Part shown: positions 31,524 through 40,680 of the stretch, in pieces
Layout: every line of letters starts with the position of its first letter
Numbering within the stretch: position 1 is the first letter of the stretch
Assembly: GCF_024734405.1 (NCBI RefSeq)
Contig: NZ_CP059556.1
Span: 3,038,001-3,102,000 of the forward strand
Length of the DNA stretch: 64,000 bases
Reading direction: 5' to 3'
From: Saccharopolyspora gregorii
GTDB lineage: Bacteria > Actinomycetota > Actinomycetes > Mycobacteriales > Pseudonocardiaceae
Position numbers and translations under genes: made by a program
The notes under the pieces: model-generated
Seen by the model: the letters and a program-made list of their open reading frames with translations, nothing else
Told to the model about the DNA's origin: nothing
Database searches by the model: none

Positions 31524-32246
31524 ATGGCGGATGAGGTGGTCTCGGGATTGGGTGAGATCCCGCTGCTCGTGGAGCTGGGGAGCGCGCTGCTGCTGTCCAG
31601 CCTGGTAGGGCTGGAACGCGAGGTGCGGGCCAAGAGCGCGGGTCTGCGCACGCACACCCTGGTCGGGGTGGGTGCGGCGCTGTTCATGCTGGTGTCGAAG
31701 TACGGCTTCGGGGACATGCTGGAGTTCGACCGGGTGTCGCTGGACCCGTCGCGGGTGGCCGCGCAGGTCGTGTCGGGCATCGGGTTCATCGGCGGCGGAT
31801 TGATCTTCGTGCGGCGGGACGTGGTGCGGGGGCTGACCACGGCGGCGACGGTGTGGCTGGTCGCGGCGATCGGGATGGCCTGCGGTGGTGGCCTGGTGCT
31901 GCTGGCGTCGGCGACGACGCTGGTGCACTTCCTGGTGGCGGTGGGGTATCCGCGGCTGCTGCAGCTGCTGCGCGGGGTGCTCCGGGAGCCGCAGATCGTG
32001 CGGGTGGGCTACCTGGACGGGCACGGGGTGCTGCGCGAGGTGCTGACGCTGTGCACGAGCCGCGGGTTGAAGGTGCTGGACCTGCAGGTGGAGCGCGAGG
32101 ACACCGACGACGAGGACCAGCGCACCGCCGTGGTCGCGGTCCGGCTGCAGGGCAAGCAGCCGGTGGCGGGACTCGTCGAGGAGATCAACGGCTTCCCCGG
32201 AGTGCTGCACGCCGCGGTCGGCGACTCCGCGGAGGCGGGGATTTGA
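31524..32246 (+). CDS. MgtC/SapB family membrane protein
   Basis: A 240-residue protein with four to five N-terminal helices carrying the MgtC core: LLSSLVGLEREVRAKSAGLRTHTLVGVGAAL and VSGIGFIGGGLIF. A soluble ACT-like C-terminal domain follows (about 150-240). MgtC proteins support growth in low Mg2+ and modulate the F-type ATPase in pathogens; a soil actinomycete may use it for Mg2+ or acid stress. ATG 31524 lacks a clear ribosome site. Single gene between a divergent methyltransferase and a convergent oxidase. Confidence 0.88.
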   Translation: MADEVVSGLGEIPLLVELGSALLLSSLVGLEREVRAKSAGLRTHTLVGVGAALFMLVSKYGFGDMLEFDRVSLDPSRVAAQVVSGIGFIGGGLIFVRRDVVRGLTTAATVWLVAAIGMACGGGLVLLASATTLVHFLVAVGYPRLLQLLRGVLREPQIVRVGYLDGHGVLREVLTLCTSRGLKVLDLQVEREDTDDEDQRTAVVAVRLQGKQPVAGLVEEINGFPGVLHAAVGDSAEAGI

Positions 32247-32286
32247 TCGTCCTGCTGCTGGGAGATGGGTCGGGTGCGGAACCTCG

Positions 32287-32348
32287 GCGGTTCCCTCGCT
32301 GCGGGCAGTCCGTACACGGCGACATCGCTGTCCTCGCGAGGGAACCGC
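32287..32348. terminator. Long-armed inverted repeat between convergent genes
   Basis: GCGGTTCCCTCGC (32287-32299) is perfectly complementary to 32336-32348, with 36 nt between that can fold further (GCGACATCGC). It lies between the MgtC and oxidase genes, which converge, so it could terminate both. The 13-bp arms with a large structured loop are unlike the compact terminators elsewhere in the window. Confidence 0.55.
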
Positions 32349-32453
32349 GGAGAACCCGTGGGTGGTCCGGTTGATCGGGTGGTCGCTGGCTCAGCGGCTG
32401 CGCCGCTGACAGGAAACGGCCGAAGATCCGCCGGGCAGGTTCGAAGGCGGGCC

Positions 32454-35339
32454 TCACCCGTCGAGGGCTCGGCGGACCAGGGTGGCCAGGTGGACCGGTT
32501 CGACGTCGGTGGCCTGGCGGATCTGCAACCGGCAGCTGAAGCCGTCGGCGACGACCGAGGTGCCGGGTTCGGCGGCGCGCACCGCGGGCAGCAGGGCCTG
32601 CTCGGCGCAGTCCATCGACACCTCGTAGTGGCCGCGTTCGAAGCCGAAGTTCCCGGCGAGGCCGCAGCAGCCGGCGTCGAGGACCTCGGCGTCGGTCCCG
32701 GTGGCGGCGAGCGCGGCCCGGTCGGCGTCGAAGCCGAGCTCGGCGTACTGGTGGCAGTGCCGCTGCACGAGGGCCTTGCCGCCGCCGGTGCGCTGCCAGC
32801 GCTCGCGGGTGGGTTCGACGTGTTCGGCGAAGGTGCGGGTGGCGGCGGCGAGCGCCTGCACGTCCGGGTCGTGCGGGGCGAGTTCGAGGGCGTCGCCGCG
32901 CAGGAACGCGGTGCAGCTCGGTTCGAGCCCGATCACCGGTAGCCCGGCGTCGATCCGCGGGCGCAGCAGGCGCGCGGTGCGCTGCACGACGCGGCGGGCG
33001 GTGCCGAGCTGCCCGGTGGAGGCCCAGGTCAGCCCGCAGCACACCGGTTCGCGGGGGAGTTCGACGGTGTGGCCGAGGCGTTCGAGGGCGAGGACGGCGT
33101 CGCGGCCGATGTGCGGGTCGAAGTGGTCGGTGAAGGTGTCCGGGAACAGCAGCGCGGGGGCGCCGCCGGGGGTGCTCGGGTGTTCGCGGTGGGTCCACCA
33201 GGACCGCAGGCTGCGTCCGGCGAGCTGCGGCATCCGCCGTTCGGGCGCGATGCCGCCGAGTCGTTTGACCAGCGGTGCCGCCGGGCCGTCGAGCATCGCG
33301 TTGACCAGGCCGGGCGCGATCCGGCCGAGGGCGAGCCACAGCGGCAGGAAGCCCATCGAGTAGTGGGAGGCGGGCCGCGGCCGGTGCCGGTAGTGGTGGT
33401 GCAGGAACTCGGCCTTGTAGGTCGCCATGTCGACACCGACGGGGCAGTCGGTCTTGCAGCCCTTGCACGAGAGGCACAGGTCGAGCGCCTCGCGGACTTC
33501 GCGGGAGCGCCAGCCGCCGCGGATCAGCGAGCCGTTGAGCATCTCGAACAGCAGGTGGGCACGGCCTCGGGTGGAGTGCTGCTCGTCCTTGGTGGCCCGG
33601 TAGCTGGGGCACATCACCCCACCTGTGGTGTTCAGGCACTTGCCCATGCCGACGCAGCGCCTGCTGGCGGGCGCGAGGTCGCCGCCGTCGGCGTGCAGCG
33701 CCAGCTCGGTGCGGGTGGGGATGTTCGGCGGGGCGACCAGCAGCCGCAGGTCGGCGTCGACGGGCCGGGGCCGCACGATCTGGCCGGGGTTGAGCAGGTC
33801 GTCGGGGTCGAAGGCCGACTTGAACCGCTCGAACGCGCCGATGATCTCCGGCGGGTACATCCGGGACAGCAGCGCCGAGCGGGCCCGCCCGTCGCCGTGC
33901 TCGCCGGAGACCGAACCGCCGTGGGCGACGACGAGGTCGGCGGCGGCCTCCAGGAACTCGCGGTAGCGGGCGGCGCCGGGGCCGTCGAGCAGGTCGAAGT
34001 CGACGCGCACGTGGATGCAGCCGTCGCCGTAGTGCCCGTAGGTGACGCCCTTGCGCCCGAACCGGGCCAGCAGCGCGTCGAACTCGCGCAGGTAGGCGCC
34101 GAGCCGTTCCGGCGGCACGGCGGCGTCCTCCCACCCGGACCAGCGCTCGGAGCCGTCGGCCATCCGGGTGGAGTAGCCGGAGCCCTCCTCGCGGATCTTC
34201 CACAGCGCGCCCATCCGGGCCGGGTCGGTGTGCACGACGGCTTCGGCGCGGGAGCCGATCGCGCGGCGGACGCGTTCGGCGGCGTTCTCGGCGTCGCGCC
34301 GGTCGGTGCCGCCGACCTCGACGAGCAGCCAGCTGCGGCCGCCGGGCAGCAGCCGCAGCGCGGGGGAGGAGGGGTTGCGGACGCGGACCACGTCGACGAG
34401 TTCGGCGCTGAGCCCTTCGATGGCGAGCGCGTCGAGCCCGCGCAGCCGGGTGACCTGGTCGGCGGCGGCGTAGCTGTCCTCGAAGCCGAGCACGATCATG
34501 GCGCGCGCGGCGGGTGTCTCGACGAGTTCGACGGTGGCGCCGAGCAGCACCGCGCAGCCGCCTTCGGTGCCGGTCAGCGCGCGGGCCAGGTGGAACCCGT
34601 TCTCCGGCAGCAGCTGTTCGAGGTTGTAGCCGGACACCCGCCGGGTGAGGTCGGGGAACGAGGCGCGCACCTGCTCGGCGGTGTCGTCGCGCAGCGCCCG
34701 CAGCTGCTGGTAGAGCCGTCCGGTGCGGTCCTCGCGGGCGCACAGCGCGTCGAGCTCGGCGGGGGAGGTCTCCCCGACGGTGAGCCGGGTGCCGTCGGAG
34801 AGCAGCACGTCCAGCGAGCGCACGTTGTCGACGGTCTTGCCCCAGGCCACCGAGTGGGTGCCGCAGGAGTTGTTGCCGATCATGCCGCCGAGGGTGCAGC
34901 GGCTGTGCGTGGACGGGTCGGGCCCGAACGCGAGCCCGTGCGGCTTCACTGCGGCCTGCAGGACGTCGAGCACCACGCCCGGTTCCACGGTGGCCAGCCG
35001 CCGCTCGGGGTCGACGTCGAGGATGCGGTTGAAGTGCCGGGAGAAGTCCAGCACCAGCCCGGGTCCGCAGGCGTTGCCCGCGATGCTGGTGCCCGCGCCG
35101 CGGCCGGTGATCGGCACCCGGTGCTCGCGGGCGACGGCGACCGCGGCGGCCACGTCCCCGGCGTGGCGGGGGTGCACGACGCCGAGCGGCACCTGCCGGT
35201 AGTTCGAGGCGTCGGTGGAGTACAGGGCGCGGGTGCCGGGGTCGAACCGGGCGGGTCCGTCGAGCACGCCGCGCAGCGCTGCGGCGAGTTCGGCGGGGTC
35301 GGGCTGGGGCGCGGTGGTGGTCGCGGCGGTGGTGGTCAA
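32454..35339 (-). CDS. FAD-linked oxidase fused to Fe-S/CCG domains (D-lactate/glycolate-dehydrogenase-like)
   Basis: A 961-residue fusion. It contains a PCMH-type FAD-binding domain (about 45-230, with GAGTSIAGNACGPG), an FAD oxidase C-terminal domain (to about 520, with YGHYGDGCIHVR and SGEHGDG), a two-cluster ferredoxin domain (CVGMGKC...C and CLSCKGCKTDC) and two CCG (heterodisulfide-reductase-like) motifs, CCGLTWAS and CCGLAGNFG. Fusions of this kind oxidise D-2-hydroxyacids such as D-lactate and pass electrons to the quinone pool or another acceptor. TTG 35339 has AGGAG 6-7 bp upstream; no ATG or GTG fits. Divergent from fabG, with 262 bp between. Mycobacterium has no such gene here. 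Confidence 0.88.
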   Translation of the reverse strand: MTTTAATTTAPQPDPAELAAALRGVLDGPARFDPGTRALYSTDASNYRQVPLGVVHPRHAGDVAAAVAVAREHRVPITGRGAGTSIAGNACGPGLVLDFSRHFNRILDVDPERRLATVEPGVVLDVLQAAVKPHGLAFGPDPSTHSRCTLGGMIGNNSCGTHSVAWGKTVDNVRSLDVLLSDGTRLTVGETSPAELDALCAREDRTGRLYQQLRALRDDTAEQVRASFPDLTRRVSGYNLEQLLPENGFHLARALTGTEGGCAVLLGATVELVETPAARAMIVLGFEDSYAAADQVTRLRGLDALAIEGLSAELVDVVRVRNPSSPALRLLPGGRSWLLVEVGGTDRRDAENAAERVRRAIGSRAEAVVHTDPARMGALWKIREEGSGYSTRMADGSERWSGWEDAAVPPERLGAYLREFDALLARFGRKGVTYGHYGDGCIHVRVDFDLLDGPGAARYREFLEAAADLVVAHGGSVSGEHGDGRARSALLSRMYPPEIIGAFERFKSAFDPDDLLNPGQIVRPRPVDADLRLLVAPPNIPTRTELALHADGGDLAPASRRCVGMGKCLNTTGGVMCPSYRATKDEQHSTRGRAHLLFEMLNGSLIRGGWRSREVREALDLCLSCKGCKTDCPVGVDMATYKAEFLHHHYRHRPRPASHYSMGFLPLWLALGRIAPGLVNAMLDGPAAPLVKRLGGIAPERRMPQLAGRSLRSWWTHREHPSTPGGAPALLFPDTFTDHFDPHIGRDAVLALERLGHTVELPREPVCCGLTWASTGQLGTARRVVQRTARLLRPRIDAGLPVIGLEPSCTAFLRGDALELAPHDPDVQALAAATRTFAEHVEPTRERWQRTGGGKALVQRHCHQYAELGFDADRAALAATGTDAEVLDAGCCGLAGNFGFERGHYEVSMDCAEQALLPAVRAAEPGTSVVADGFSCRLQIRQATDVEPVHLATLVRRALDG

Positions 35340-35601
35340 GCGAGAACTCCTGTCCTGGCCGTGGGCAGGTGCGGTCGGGGATCGCGGTCCGGGATCGCGG
35401 CTGTACGCACCGTAGGTCTTCGCGGGGCCGGAAGGCGGTGTCCACTGTCGGCGCGCCACCGCTCTGGCGATCGATTTCTGTTCGGAGCGGATGGGAGGCC
35501 GGTACCGGTGAACCGATAATGTCGCGGCTGTTCAGGTGAACGGACTCGCCCGTCGGGGCGCGGGCGTTCACCGCGCAGGGCTTTTCGGGAGGAGATCCAC
35601 A

Positions 35602-36306
35602 GTGGGACGGTCCGTTCTGGTGACCGGAGGCAACCGCGGCATCGGGTTGGCCATCGCCCGCGCGTTCCAGGCGGCGGGCGACGAGGTGGCGGTCACCCAC
35701 CGCGGCTCGGGCGCTCCGGACGGGCTGCGCGGCGTGCAGTGCGACGTCACCGACGCCGAGCAGGTCTCGGCGGCCTTCGACGAGGTGGAGGCCGCGCAGG
35801 GCCGCGTCGAGGTGCTGGTGTCCAACGCCGGGATCACCGACGACGGGCTGCTGCTGCGCATGGGGGAGGAGCAGTTCGGCCGGGTGCTCGACGCGAACCT
35901 CGCCGGTTCGTACCGGGTCGCGAAGCGGGCGGCGAGCAGCATGCTGCGGCTCAAGCGCGGCCGGATGGTGTTCGTGTCCTCCGTGGTGGGTCTTTCCGGC
36001 GGGGCCGGTCAGGCGAACTACGCGGCGAGCAAGGCGGGTCTGGTCGGCCTGGCGCGCTCCATCGCCCGCGAGCTGGGGTCGCGGTCGATCACCGCGAACG
36101 TGGTCGCCCCCGGGTTCGTCACCACCGACATGACCGACGCGCTCTCCGAGGAGCGCAAGAAGGAGATCTTCGCCCAGGTGCCGCTGGCCCGGTTCGCGGA
36201 ACCGGAGGAGGTCGCGAGCACGGTGGCGTGGCTGGCCTCGGACGCGGCCGCCTACGTCACCGGCGCCGTGATCCCGGTCGACGGCGGCCTGGGCATGGGG
36301 CACTGA
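35602..36306 (+). CDS. fabG: 3-oxoacyl-[ACP] reductase of the FAS-II system
   Basis: NADPH-dependent reduction of beta-ketoacyl-ACP. A 234-residue short-chain dehydrogenase with cofactor loop TGGNRGIG (8-15), NAG in VSNAGITDDG, and catalytic Ser127, Tyr140 and Lys144 (YAASK). Most similar to mycobacterial MabA, including the order fabG-inhA-hemH. GTG 35602 has GGGAGGAG 7 bp upstream. A GATAAT box at 35515-35520 could be its -10, giving a leader near 75 nt, but the -35 (TGGGAG at 17 bp) is poor. Confidence 0.94.
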   Translation: MGRSVLVTGGNRGIGLAIARAFQAAGDEVAVTHRGSGAPDGLRGVQCDVTDAEQVSAAFDEVEAAQGRVEVLVSNAGITDDGLLLRMGEEQFGRVLDANLAGSYRVAKRAASSMLRLKRGRMVFVSSVVGLSGGAGQANYAASKAGLVGLARSIARELGSRSITANVVAPGFVTTDMTDALSEERKKEIFAQVPLARFAEPEEVASTVAWLASDAAAYVTGAVIPVDGGLGMGH

Positions 36307-36331
36307 GCGGTACCCGCCCGGTTTTTCACCC

Positions 36332-36351
36332 GGCCCGCCGCGCGGCGGGCC
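36332..36351 (+). other. Palindromic hairpin between fabG and inhA
   Basis: GGCCCGCCG (36332-36340) and CGGCGGGCC (36343-36351) are separated by only CG, inside the 70-nt fabG-inhA gap and 25 nt before inhA. It may act as a weak attenuator or an RNA-processing site that sets the ratio of the two proteins. Confidence 0.45.
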
Positions 36352-36376
36352 CAAGCAAGCACAGCGGAGGAAGTTC

Positions 36377-37144
36377 GTGAGCGGATTGCTCGAAGGCAAG
36401 CGCATCCTGATCACCGGCGTGATCACCGACGCGTCGATCGCGTTCCACGCGGCCAAGATGGCGCAGGAGCAGGGCGCGGAAGTGGTGCTCACCGGGTTCG
36501 GCCGGATGAGCCTGGTGGAGCGCATCGCGGGCCGGTTGCCGAAGCCCGCGCCGGTGCTGGAGCTGGACGTGACCAACGCCGAGCACCGCGACAGCCTGGC
36601 CGACCGGGTGCGCGAGCACGTCGACGGCCTCGACGGCGTGCTTCACTCGATCGGGTTCGCGCCGGCGTCCTGCCTCGGCGGTGACTTCCTGGACGCGCCG
36701 TGGGAGGACGTGTCCACGGCGGTGGAGATCTCGGCGTACTCGCTGAAGTCGCTGACCACCGCGACGCTGCCGCTGCTGTCGGCGGGTTCGTCGATCGTGG
36801 GCATGGACTTCGACGCGCGCGTCGCCTGGCCGGCCTACGACTGGATGGGCGTGGCGAAGGCGGCGCTGGAGTCGACCAGCCGCTACCTGGCCCGCGAGCT
36901 CGGTCCGCGGGGCATCCGGGTGAACCTGGTGTCGGCGGGCCCGGTGCGCACGATGGCCGCGAAGTCCATCCCCGGCTTCTCCGGGCTGGAGGAGACCTGG
37001 GGCGAGCGGGCTCCGCTGGGCTGGGACGTCAACGACCCGACCCCGGTGGCGCAGTCGATCTGCGCGGTGCTGTCGGACTGGCTGCCCAAGACCACCGGCT
37101 CGATGATCATGGTGGACGGCGGGTTCTCCGCGCTCGGCGCGTGA
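36377..37144 (+). CDS. inhA: NADH-dependent enoyl-[ACP] reductase
   Basis: Last reduction step of FAS-II elongation and the target class of isoniazid-NAD adducts and triclosan. The 255-residue product follows InhA closely: LITGVITDASIAFH (NADH site), LHSIGF with Ser91 at the place of InhA Ser94, Tyr154 and Lys161 (YDWMGVAKAALE) and SAGPVRTMAA. GTG 36377 has GGAGG 6 bp upstream. Whether this organism makes mycolic acids is not shown by the window; FAS-II with InhA also exists in non-mycolate Pseudonocardiaceae, as I recall. Confidence 0.96.
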   Translation: MSGLLEGKRILITGVITDASIAFHAAKMAQEQGAEVVLTGFGRMSLVERIAGRLPKPAPVLELDVTNAEHRDSLADRVREHVDGLDGVLHSIGFAPASCLGGDFLDAPWEDVSTAVEISAYSLKSLTTATLPLLSAGSSIVGMDFDARVAWPAYDWMGVAKAALESTSRYLARELGPRGIRVNLVSAGPVRTMAAKSIPGFSGLEETWGERAPLGWDVNDPTPVAQSICAVLSDWLPKTTGSMIMVDGGFSALGA

Positions 37145-37224
37145 GCCCGGTGGGGCGTGCGCGGGCCGCCCGCACGCCCCACCCCCCGTGAGCGGCCCGT
37201 TCGGCGGCGGGCCATCATGGTCGG

Positions 37225-38247
37225 GTGAGTTTCGATGCGCTGCTGTTCTTGTCGTTCGGTGGACCGGAGGGCCCGGAGGACGTCCGGCCGTTCCTGGAGA
37301 ACGTCACCCGGGGCAGAGGCGTGCCGCCGGAGCGGCTGGACGAGGTGGCCGAGCACTACCACCACTTCGACGGGGTCTCGCCGATCAACCGGCTCAACCG
37401 CGAGATCATGGCCGGGTTGCAGGAGCAGCTGCGCGCCGAGGGCCGGGACCTGCCGGTGTACTGGGGCAACCGCAACTGGCACCCGATGGTCGAGGAGACC
37501 GTGGCGCGGATGGCCGAGGACGGCGTGCGCAACGCGCTGGTGTTCGCCACCTCCGCGTGGGGCGGCTACTCGGGTTGCAAGCAGTACCACGAGGACATCG
37601 CCCGGACCCGCGAAGCGGTGGGGGAGCAGGCCCCGGACCTGGTGAAGCTGCGCCAGTTCTTCGACCACCCGCTGTTCGTGGCCGCCAACGCCGACGCGGT
37701 GCGCCGCGCCTACGCCGAGCTCGGTGATCCGCAGGCCCGGCTGGTGTTCACCGCGCACTCGGTGCCGGTGCGCGCCGATTCGATGCCCGGCCCGGACGGC
37801 CGCCCCGAGTGGTACTCCCGGCAGGTCGCCGAGTGCGCCCGGCTCGTCGCCGAGGAGGCCGGGGTGGAGGCCTACGACGTGGTGTGGCAGTCCCGGTCCG
37901 GCCCGCCGCAGGTGCCGTGGCTGGAGCCGGACGTGGTGGACCACGTCGAGGACCTGCACGCCAAGGGCGTCGCCTCGGTGGTGGTGAGCCCGATCGGGTT
38001 CGTCTCCGACCACCTCGAAGTGATCTGGGACCTGGACAACGAGGCCGCGGAGAAGGCCGCAGAGCTCGGCATGGGCTTCGTGCGGGCCGGGACCGCCGGG
38101 GACGATCCGCGGTTCGCGAAGATGATCGTGGAGCTGATCTCCGAGCACGTGGACGAGGTGCGGCCGCGGAAGCTGTCGCTGATGCCCGCCGCCGGCTGCG
38201 GCCGCAACGGCGAGGTGTGCGCGCCGGGCTGCTGCTCGCCGTCCTGA
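37225..38247 (+). CDS. hemH: Coproporphyrin III ferrochelatase (CpfC/HemH), Fe-S type
   Basis: Inserts Fe2+ in the coproporphyrin-dependent haem route of Actinobacteria. The 340-residue protein has the actinobacterial four-Cys set expected for a [2Fe-2S] cluster: Cys118 ([12 protein letters not shown]) and C-terminal Cys325, Cys332, and Cys336 or Cys337. FTAHSVPV contains the metal-handling His. GTG 37225. It is 80 bp after inhA, as in Mycobacterium (inhA-hemZ), and a strong hairpin closes the unit. Confidence 0.95.
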   Translation: MSFDALLFLSFGGPEGPEDVRPFLENVTRGRGVPPERLDEVAEHYHHFDGVSPINRLNREIMAGLQEQLRAEGRDLPVYWGNRNWHPMVEETVARMAEDGVRNALVFATSAWGGYSGCKQYHEDIARTREAVGEQAPDLVKLRQFFDHPLFVAANADAVRRAYAELGDPQARLVFTAHSVPVRADSMPGPDGRPEWYSRQVAECARLVAEEAGVEAYDVVWQSRSGPPQVPWLEPDVVDHVEDLHAKGVASVVVSPIGFVSDHLEVIWDLDNEAAEKAAELGMGFVRAGTAGDDPRFAKMIVELISEHVDEVRPRKLSLMPAAGCGRNGEVCAPGCCSPS

Positions 38248-38262
38248 CGCTCGTCGCTCGCG

Positions 38263-38294
38263 GGGCCGCGGTGGTCGTGGGACCGCCGCGGCCC
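38263..38294 (+). terminator. Terminator of the fabG-inhA-hemH unit
   Basis: A 14-bp stem, GGGCCGCGGTGGTC (38263-38276) with 38281-38294 (one G-U pair), and a 4-nt loop, 15 bp after the hemH stop. It also sits at the 3' side of the leftward TetR gene. Confidence 0.75.
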
Positions 38295-38308
38295 TCGCGC
38301 GTCCGGGC

Positions 38309-38941
38309 TCAGTCCCGGACGGGGGCGCCGATGGCGAGGAAGATGCGGGTGCAGTGCTCGACCAGGTCGTCGCGGTCGATGCGCAACGCCCCGTCCAGCC
38401 AGGCGGTGAGGGTCTGGGCGAGGCCGCCGACGGCGAACTGGCTGAGCACGTCCAGGTCGGCGCTGTCGCCCAGCCCGTAGAAGTCCTTGGCCTGGCCGCC
38501 GAGCAGTCCGGCGAACAGCAGCGTGGAGCGCTGCCTGCGTTCGGCGAGCACGGCGCCCGCGCGGGTGGAGAACAGCAGTCGCCCGCGCCGCGGGTCGTCG
38601 CCGACGACGCCGATGACGGTGCCGAGCCCGGCCCGCACCTTGGCCGCCGCGTCGTGCGGGGCGGCCGTGACCGCGGCCAGCGCGCCGGTGGCGAGGTCGT
38701 CGATGACCTGGTCGTAGACGGCGGCGGTGAGCTCCTCGCGGTCGGCGAAGCTCTCGTAGAAGTAGCGGGCGGCGAGCCCGGCCCGCTTGCACACGCCGCG
38801 CACCGAGAGGGTGGCGTCGGCGTCGGGTGCGCCGAGCAGGTCCAGGCCCGCTTCGAGGAACCGGACGCGCCGCTCGGCCTTGCGGTGGTCGCCGTCGACA
38901 CCGCCGTACACCCGCAGGGAAGACGGCTCCATGCCGCCCAT
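38309..38941 (-). CDS. TetR-family transcriptional regulator
   Basis: About 210 residues: an N-terminal TetR helix-turn-helix (LSVRGVCKRAGLAARYFYESFADREELTAAVYD, with the RYFYESF turn typical of TetR) and a helical ligand-binding part. ATG 38941 or 38932, both with weak ribosome sites. Divergent from the DUF2236 gene, with a palindrome in the 139-bp gap between them; local repression of that gene is the simple reading. Confidence 0.88.
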   Translation of the reverse strand: MGGMEPSSLRVYGGVDGDHRKAERRVRFLEAGLDLLGAPDADATLSVRGVCKRAGLAARYFYESFADREELTAAVYDQVIDDLATGALAAVTAAPHDAAAKVRAGLGTVIGVVGDDPRRGRLLFSTRAGAVLAERRQRSTLLFAGLLGGQAKDFYGLGDSADLDVLSQFAVGGLAQTLTAWLDGALRIDRDDLVEHCTRIFLAIGAPVRD

Positions 38942-38985
38942 CTTGGCATCTCGCGGGACGGGTCCGGGCGGGTCTTGACAGTGGG

Positions 38986-39001
38986 GGAACTGATCGGTTC
39001 C
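38986..39001. promoter_or_regulatory. Probable TetR operator in the DUF2236 promoter
   Basis: GGAAC-TGATCG-GTTCC (38986-39001) is a perfect inverted repeat placed 5 bp after a consensus -35, TTGACA (38975-38980), reading rightwards. A repressor bound here would cover the -35/-10 spacer. The -10 itself is not clear (TTCCAT at 17 bp). Confidence 0.6.
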
Positions 39002-39080
39002 ATATCTGCTAACGGGTGTGAGCAGAGTTCGCCGGGCGGGGCCGCCCGCACTGCCACCCGCTAGCGGAGGAGAGGGACCG

Positions 39081-39905
39081 ATGACAGCTCCCACCGGATC
39101 ACGCGTGCGCGAGGACGAACTGGTCGTCGGCGCCGGCCTGCTCGCCGGCGGCGCCAACGTGATCATGCAGCTGGCCCGGCCGGGCGTCGGCTACGGCGTC
39201 GTCGAGAGCAAGGTCGACAGCGGCAACATCTTCAAGCACCCCGTCAAGCGCACCCGCACCACGCTGACCTACCTCGCGGTCGCCACCATGGGCACCGACG
39301 AGGAACGCGCCCTATTCCGGCGCGCCACCAACCGCTCCCACGCCCAGGTGCGCTCCACCTCGACCAGCCCGGTGTCCTACAACGCCTTCGACAAGAACCT
39401 GCAGCTGTGGGTGGCGGCCTGCCTCTACCGCGGCATCGAGGACGTCCACCGGATCTTCGTCGGGGAGCTCACCGACGCCGAGATCGACGAGCTCTACCGG
39501 CGCTCCGCCACCCTCGGCACCACCCTGCAGGTCACCGACGACATGTGGCCCGCCGACCGCGCCGCCTTCGAGGAGTACTGGAACGACGCGCTCGACCAGG
39601 TCCACGTCGACGACACCGTGCGCGCCTACCTGCACCAGATCGCGGTGCTCGGTTTCATGCCGCGCTACGTCCGCGCGCCGCTGGGCCGGTTCAACCGGTT
39701 CATCACCACCGGCTTCCTGCCGCAGCGGTTCCGCGACGAGATGCGGCTGCCCTGGACCGACCGCGACCAGCGCCGCTTCGACCGGCTCACCCGCGTCATG
39801 GGTGCGGTCATCCGGCGGCTGCCCCCGGTGCTGCGCAAGTTCCCGTTCAACTACTACCTGTGGGACGTGCGGCGCCGGATCGGGGCGGGTGCTCCGCTGG
39901 TGTGA
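39081..39905 (+). CDS. DUF2236 (MpaB / latex-clearing-protein-like) oxygenase-domain protein
   Basis: A 274-residue protein of the DUF2236 family, which includes the haem-dependent rubber oxygenase Lcp and the mycophenolic-acid enzyme MpaB. Typical stretches: SVDSGNIFKHPVKRTRTTL-like opening, ATNRSHAQVR, VSYNAFDKNLQLWVAACLYRG and LHQIAVLGFMPRYVRAPLGR. No signal peptide, so the substrate is probably intracellular; it is unknown. ATG 39081 has GGAGGAGAGGG upstream. One base separates its stop from the convergent gene. Confidence 0.85.
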   Translation: MTAPTGSRVREDELVVGAGLLAGGANVIMQLARPGVGYGVVESKVDSGNIFKHPVKRTRTTLTYLAVATMGTDEERALFRRATNRSHAQVRSTSTSPVSYNAFDKNLQLWVAACLYRGIEDVHRIFVGELTDAEIDELYRRSATLGTTLQVTDDMWPADRAAFEEYWNDALDQVHVDDTVRAYLHQIAVLGFMPRYVRAPLGRFNRFITTGFLPQRFRDEMRLPWTDRDQRRFDRLTRVMGAVIRRLPPVLRKFPFNYYLWDVRRRIGAGAPLV

Positions 39906-39906
39906 G

Positions 39907-40680
39907 TCAGTGCTTGCCGGCGCTGTCGGCCAGCACCCGCACCATCTCCGCGATCGAGGCCCGCCGGGCCGCCCGGACCGAGTCGAACAGCGGCCGCAGG
40001 GCCTCCGTGCGCGCCCGCGTCGCGGACGCCGACAGCGCTCCGCCCGGGGCGTCGTCGGTGGCCACCCACAGGATCGCCTCCACCTCGGAGGCGCGCTGCA
40101 GGATTCGCAGCGGCCGCTGCGGCACGTCCTCCGGCCACGGCGGCTTCGGGCGGTCGGCCACCGTCGAGGCGATCTCGTCGCGCACGCCGGGGCGGTGCTT
40201 GGCGATGTCCAGGTCGATCAGCGTGCTCGCGGCCTCCCGCATCGCCGAGGACATGCCGTGCTCGGCCTCCCCGATCGGCAGGTGCTCGGCGGGCGGCAGC
40301 TCACCGACGGCGAACACCGTCCAGCGCAGGATCCCCTCGGCGACCGGCTCGGGCACCAGGCCCAGCCCGGCCTCCGGCAGCACCGCCGCCTCACCGCGGC
40401 GCAACGCCTGCTTGGAGAACGGGCTCGCCGAACCCAGGCCCCGCACGTCACCGGGTACCGGCAGCGCCAGCTCCCCAGCGGTGGCACCGGCCTTGCGCAG
40501 CGCCGCCAGCAGCAGCGCCGGACCGGCCGGGGTGTCCTGCGGGCCCGGCAGTTCCAACCGGGCGGCGAGTTCGTCGTCGGCGGCGCGCACTTCCTGCGAT
40601 TCGCCCCAGACCTGCAGAGCGTCGAGCACGTCGTCCGCGGCGGTCGCACCGTGCAACCACGCGGACGTCCAGACGACCAT
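39907..40680 (-). CDS. Conserved hypothetical protein (Rv1486c-like)
   Basis: A 257-residue Ala/Leu-rich protein without membrane spans or known catalytic motifs. It opens MVVWTSAWLHGATAADDVLDAL and has the actinobacterial pattern GEAEHGMSSAMREAA. Position (after hemH, opposite strand, before DUF3097/nfeD) and appearance match Rv1486c. Function unknown. ATG 40680 has no clear ribosome site. Confidence 0.75.
   Translation of the reverse strand: MVVWTSAWLHGATAADDVLDALQVWGESQEVRAADDELAARLELPGPQDTPAGPALLLAALRKAGATAGELALPVPGDVRGLGSASPFSKQALRRGEAAVLPEAGLGLVPEPVAEGILRWTVFAVGELPPAEHLPIGEAEHGMSSAMREAASTLIDLDIAKHRPGVRDEIASTVADRPKPPWPEDVPQRPLRILQRASEVEAILWVATDDAPGGALSASATRARTEALRPLFDSVRAARRASIAEMVRVLADSAGKH

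Noticed and set aside
35340-36576. A long leftward open frame covering fabG and the start of inhA, continuous with a shadow through the oxidase gene
   Set aside because: fabG and inhA on the plus strand have full catalytic motifs and ribosome sites; the antisense frame has none.
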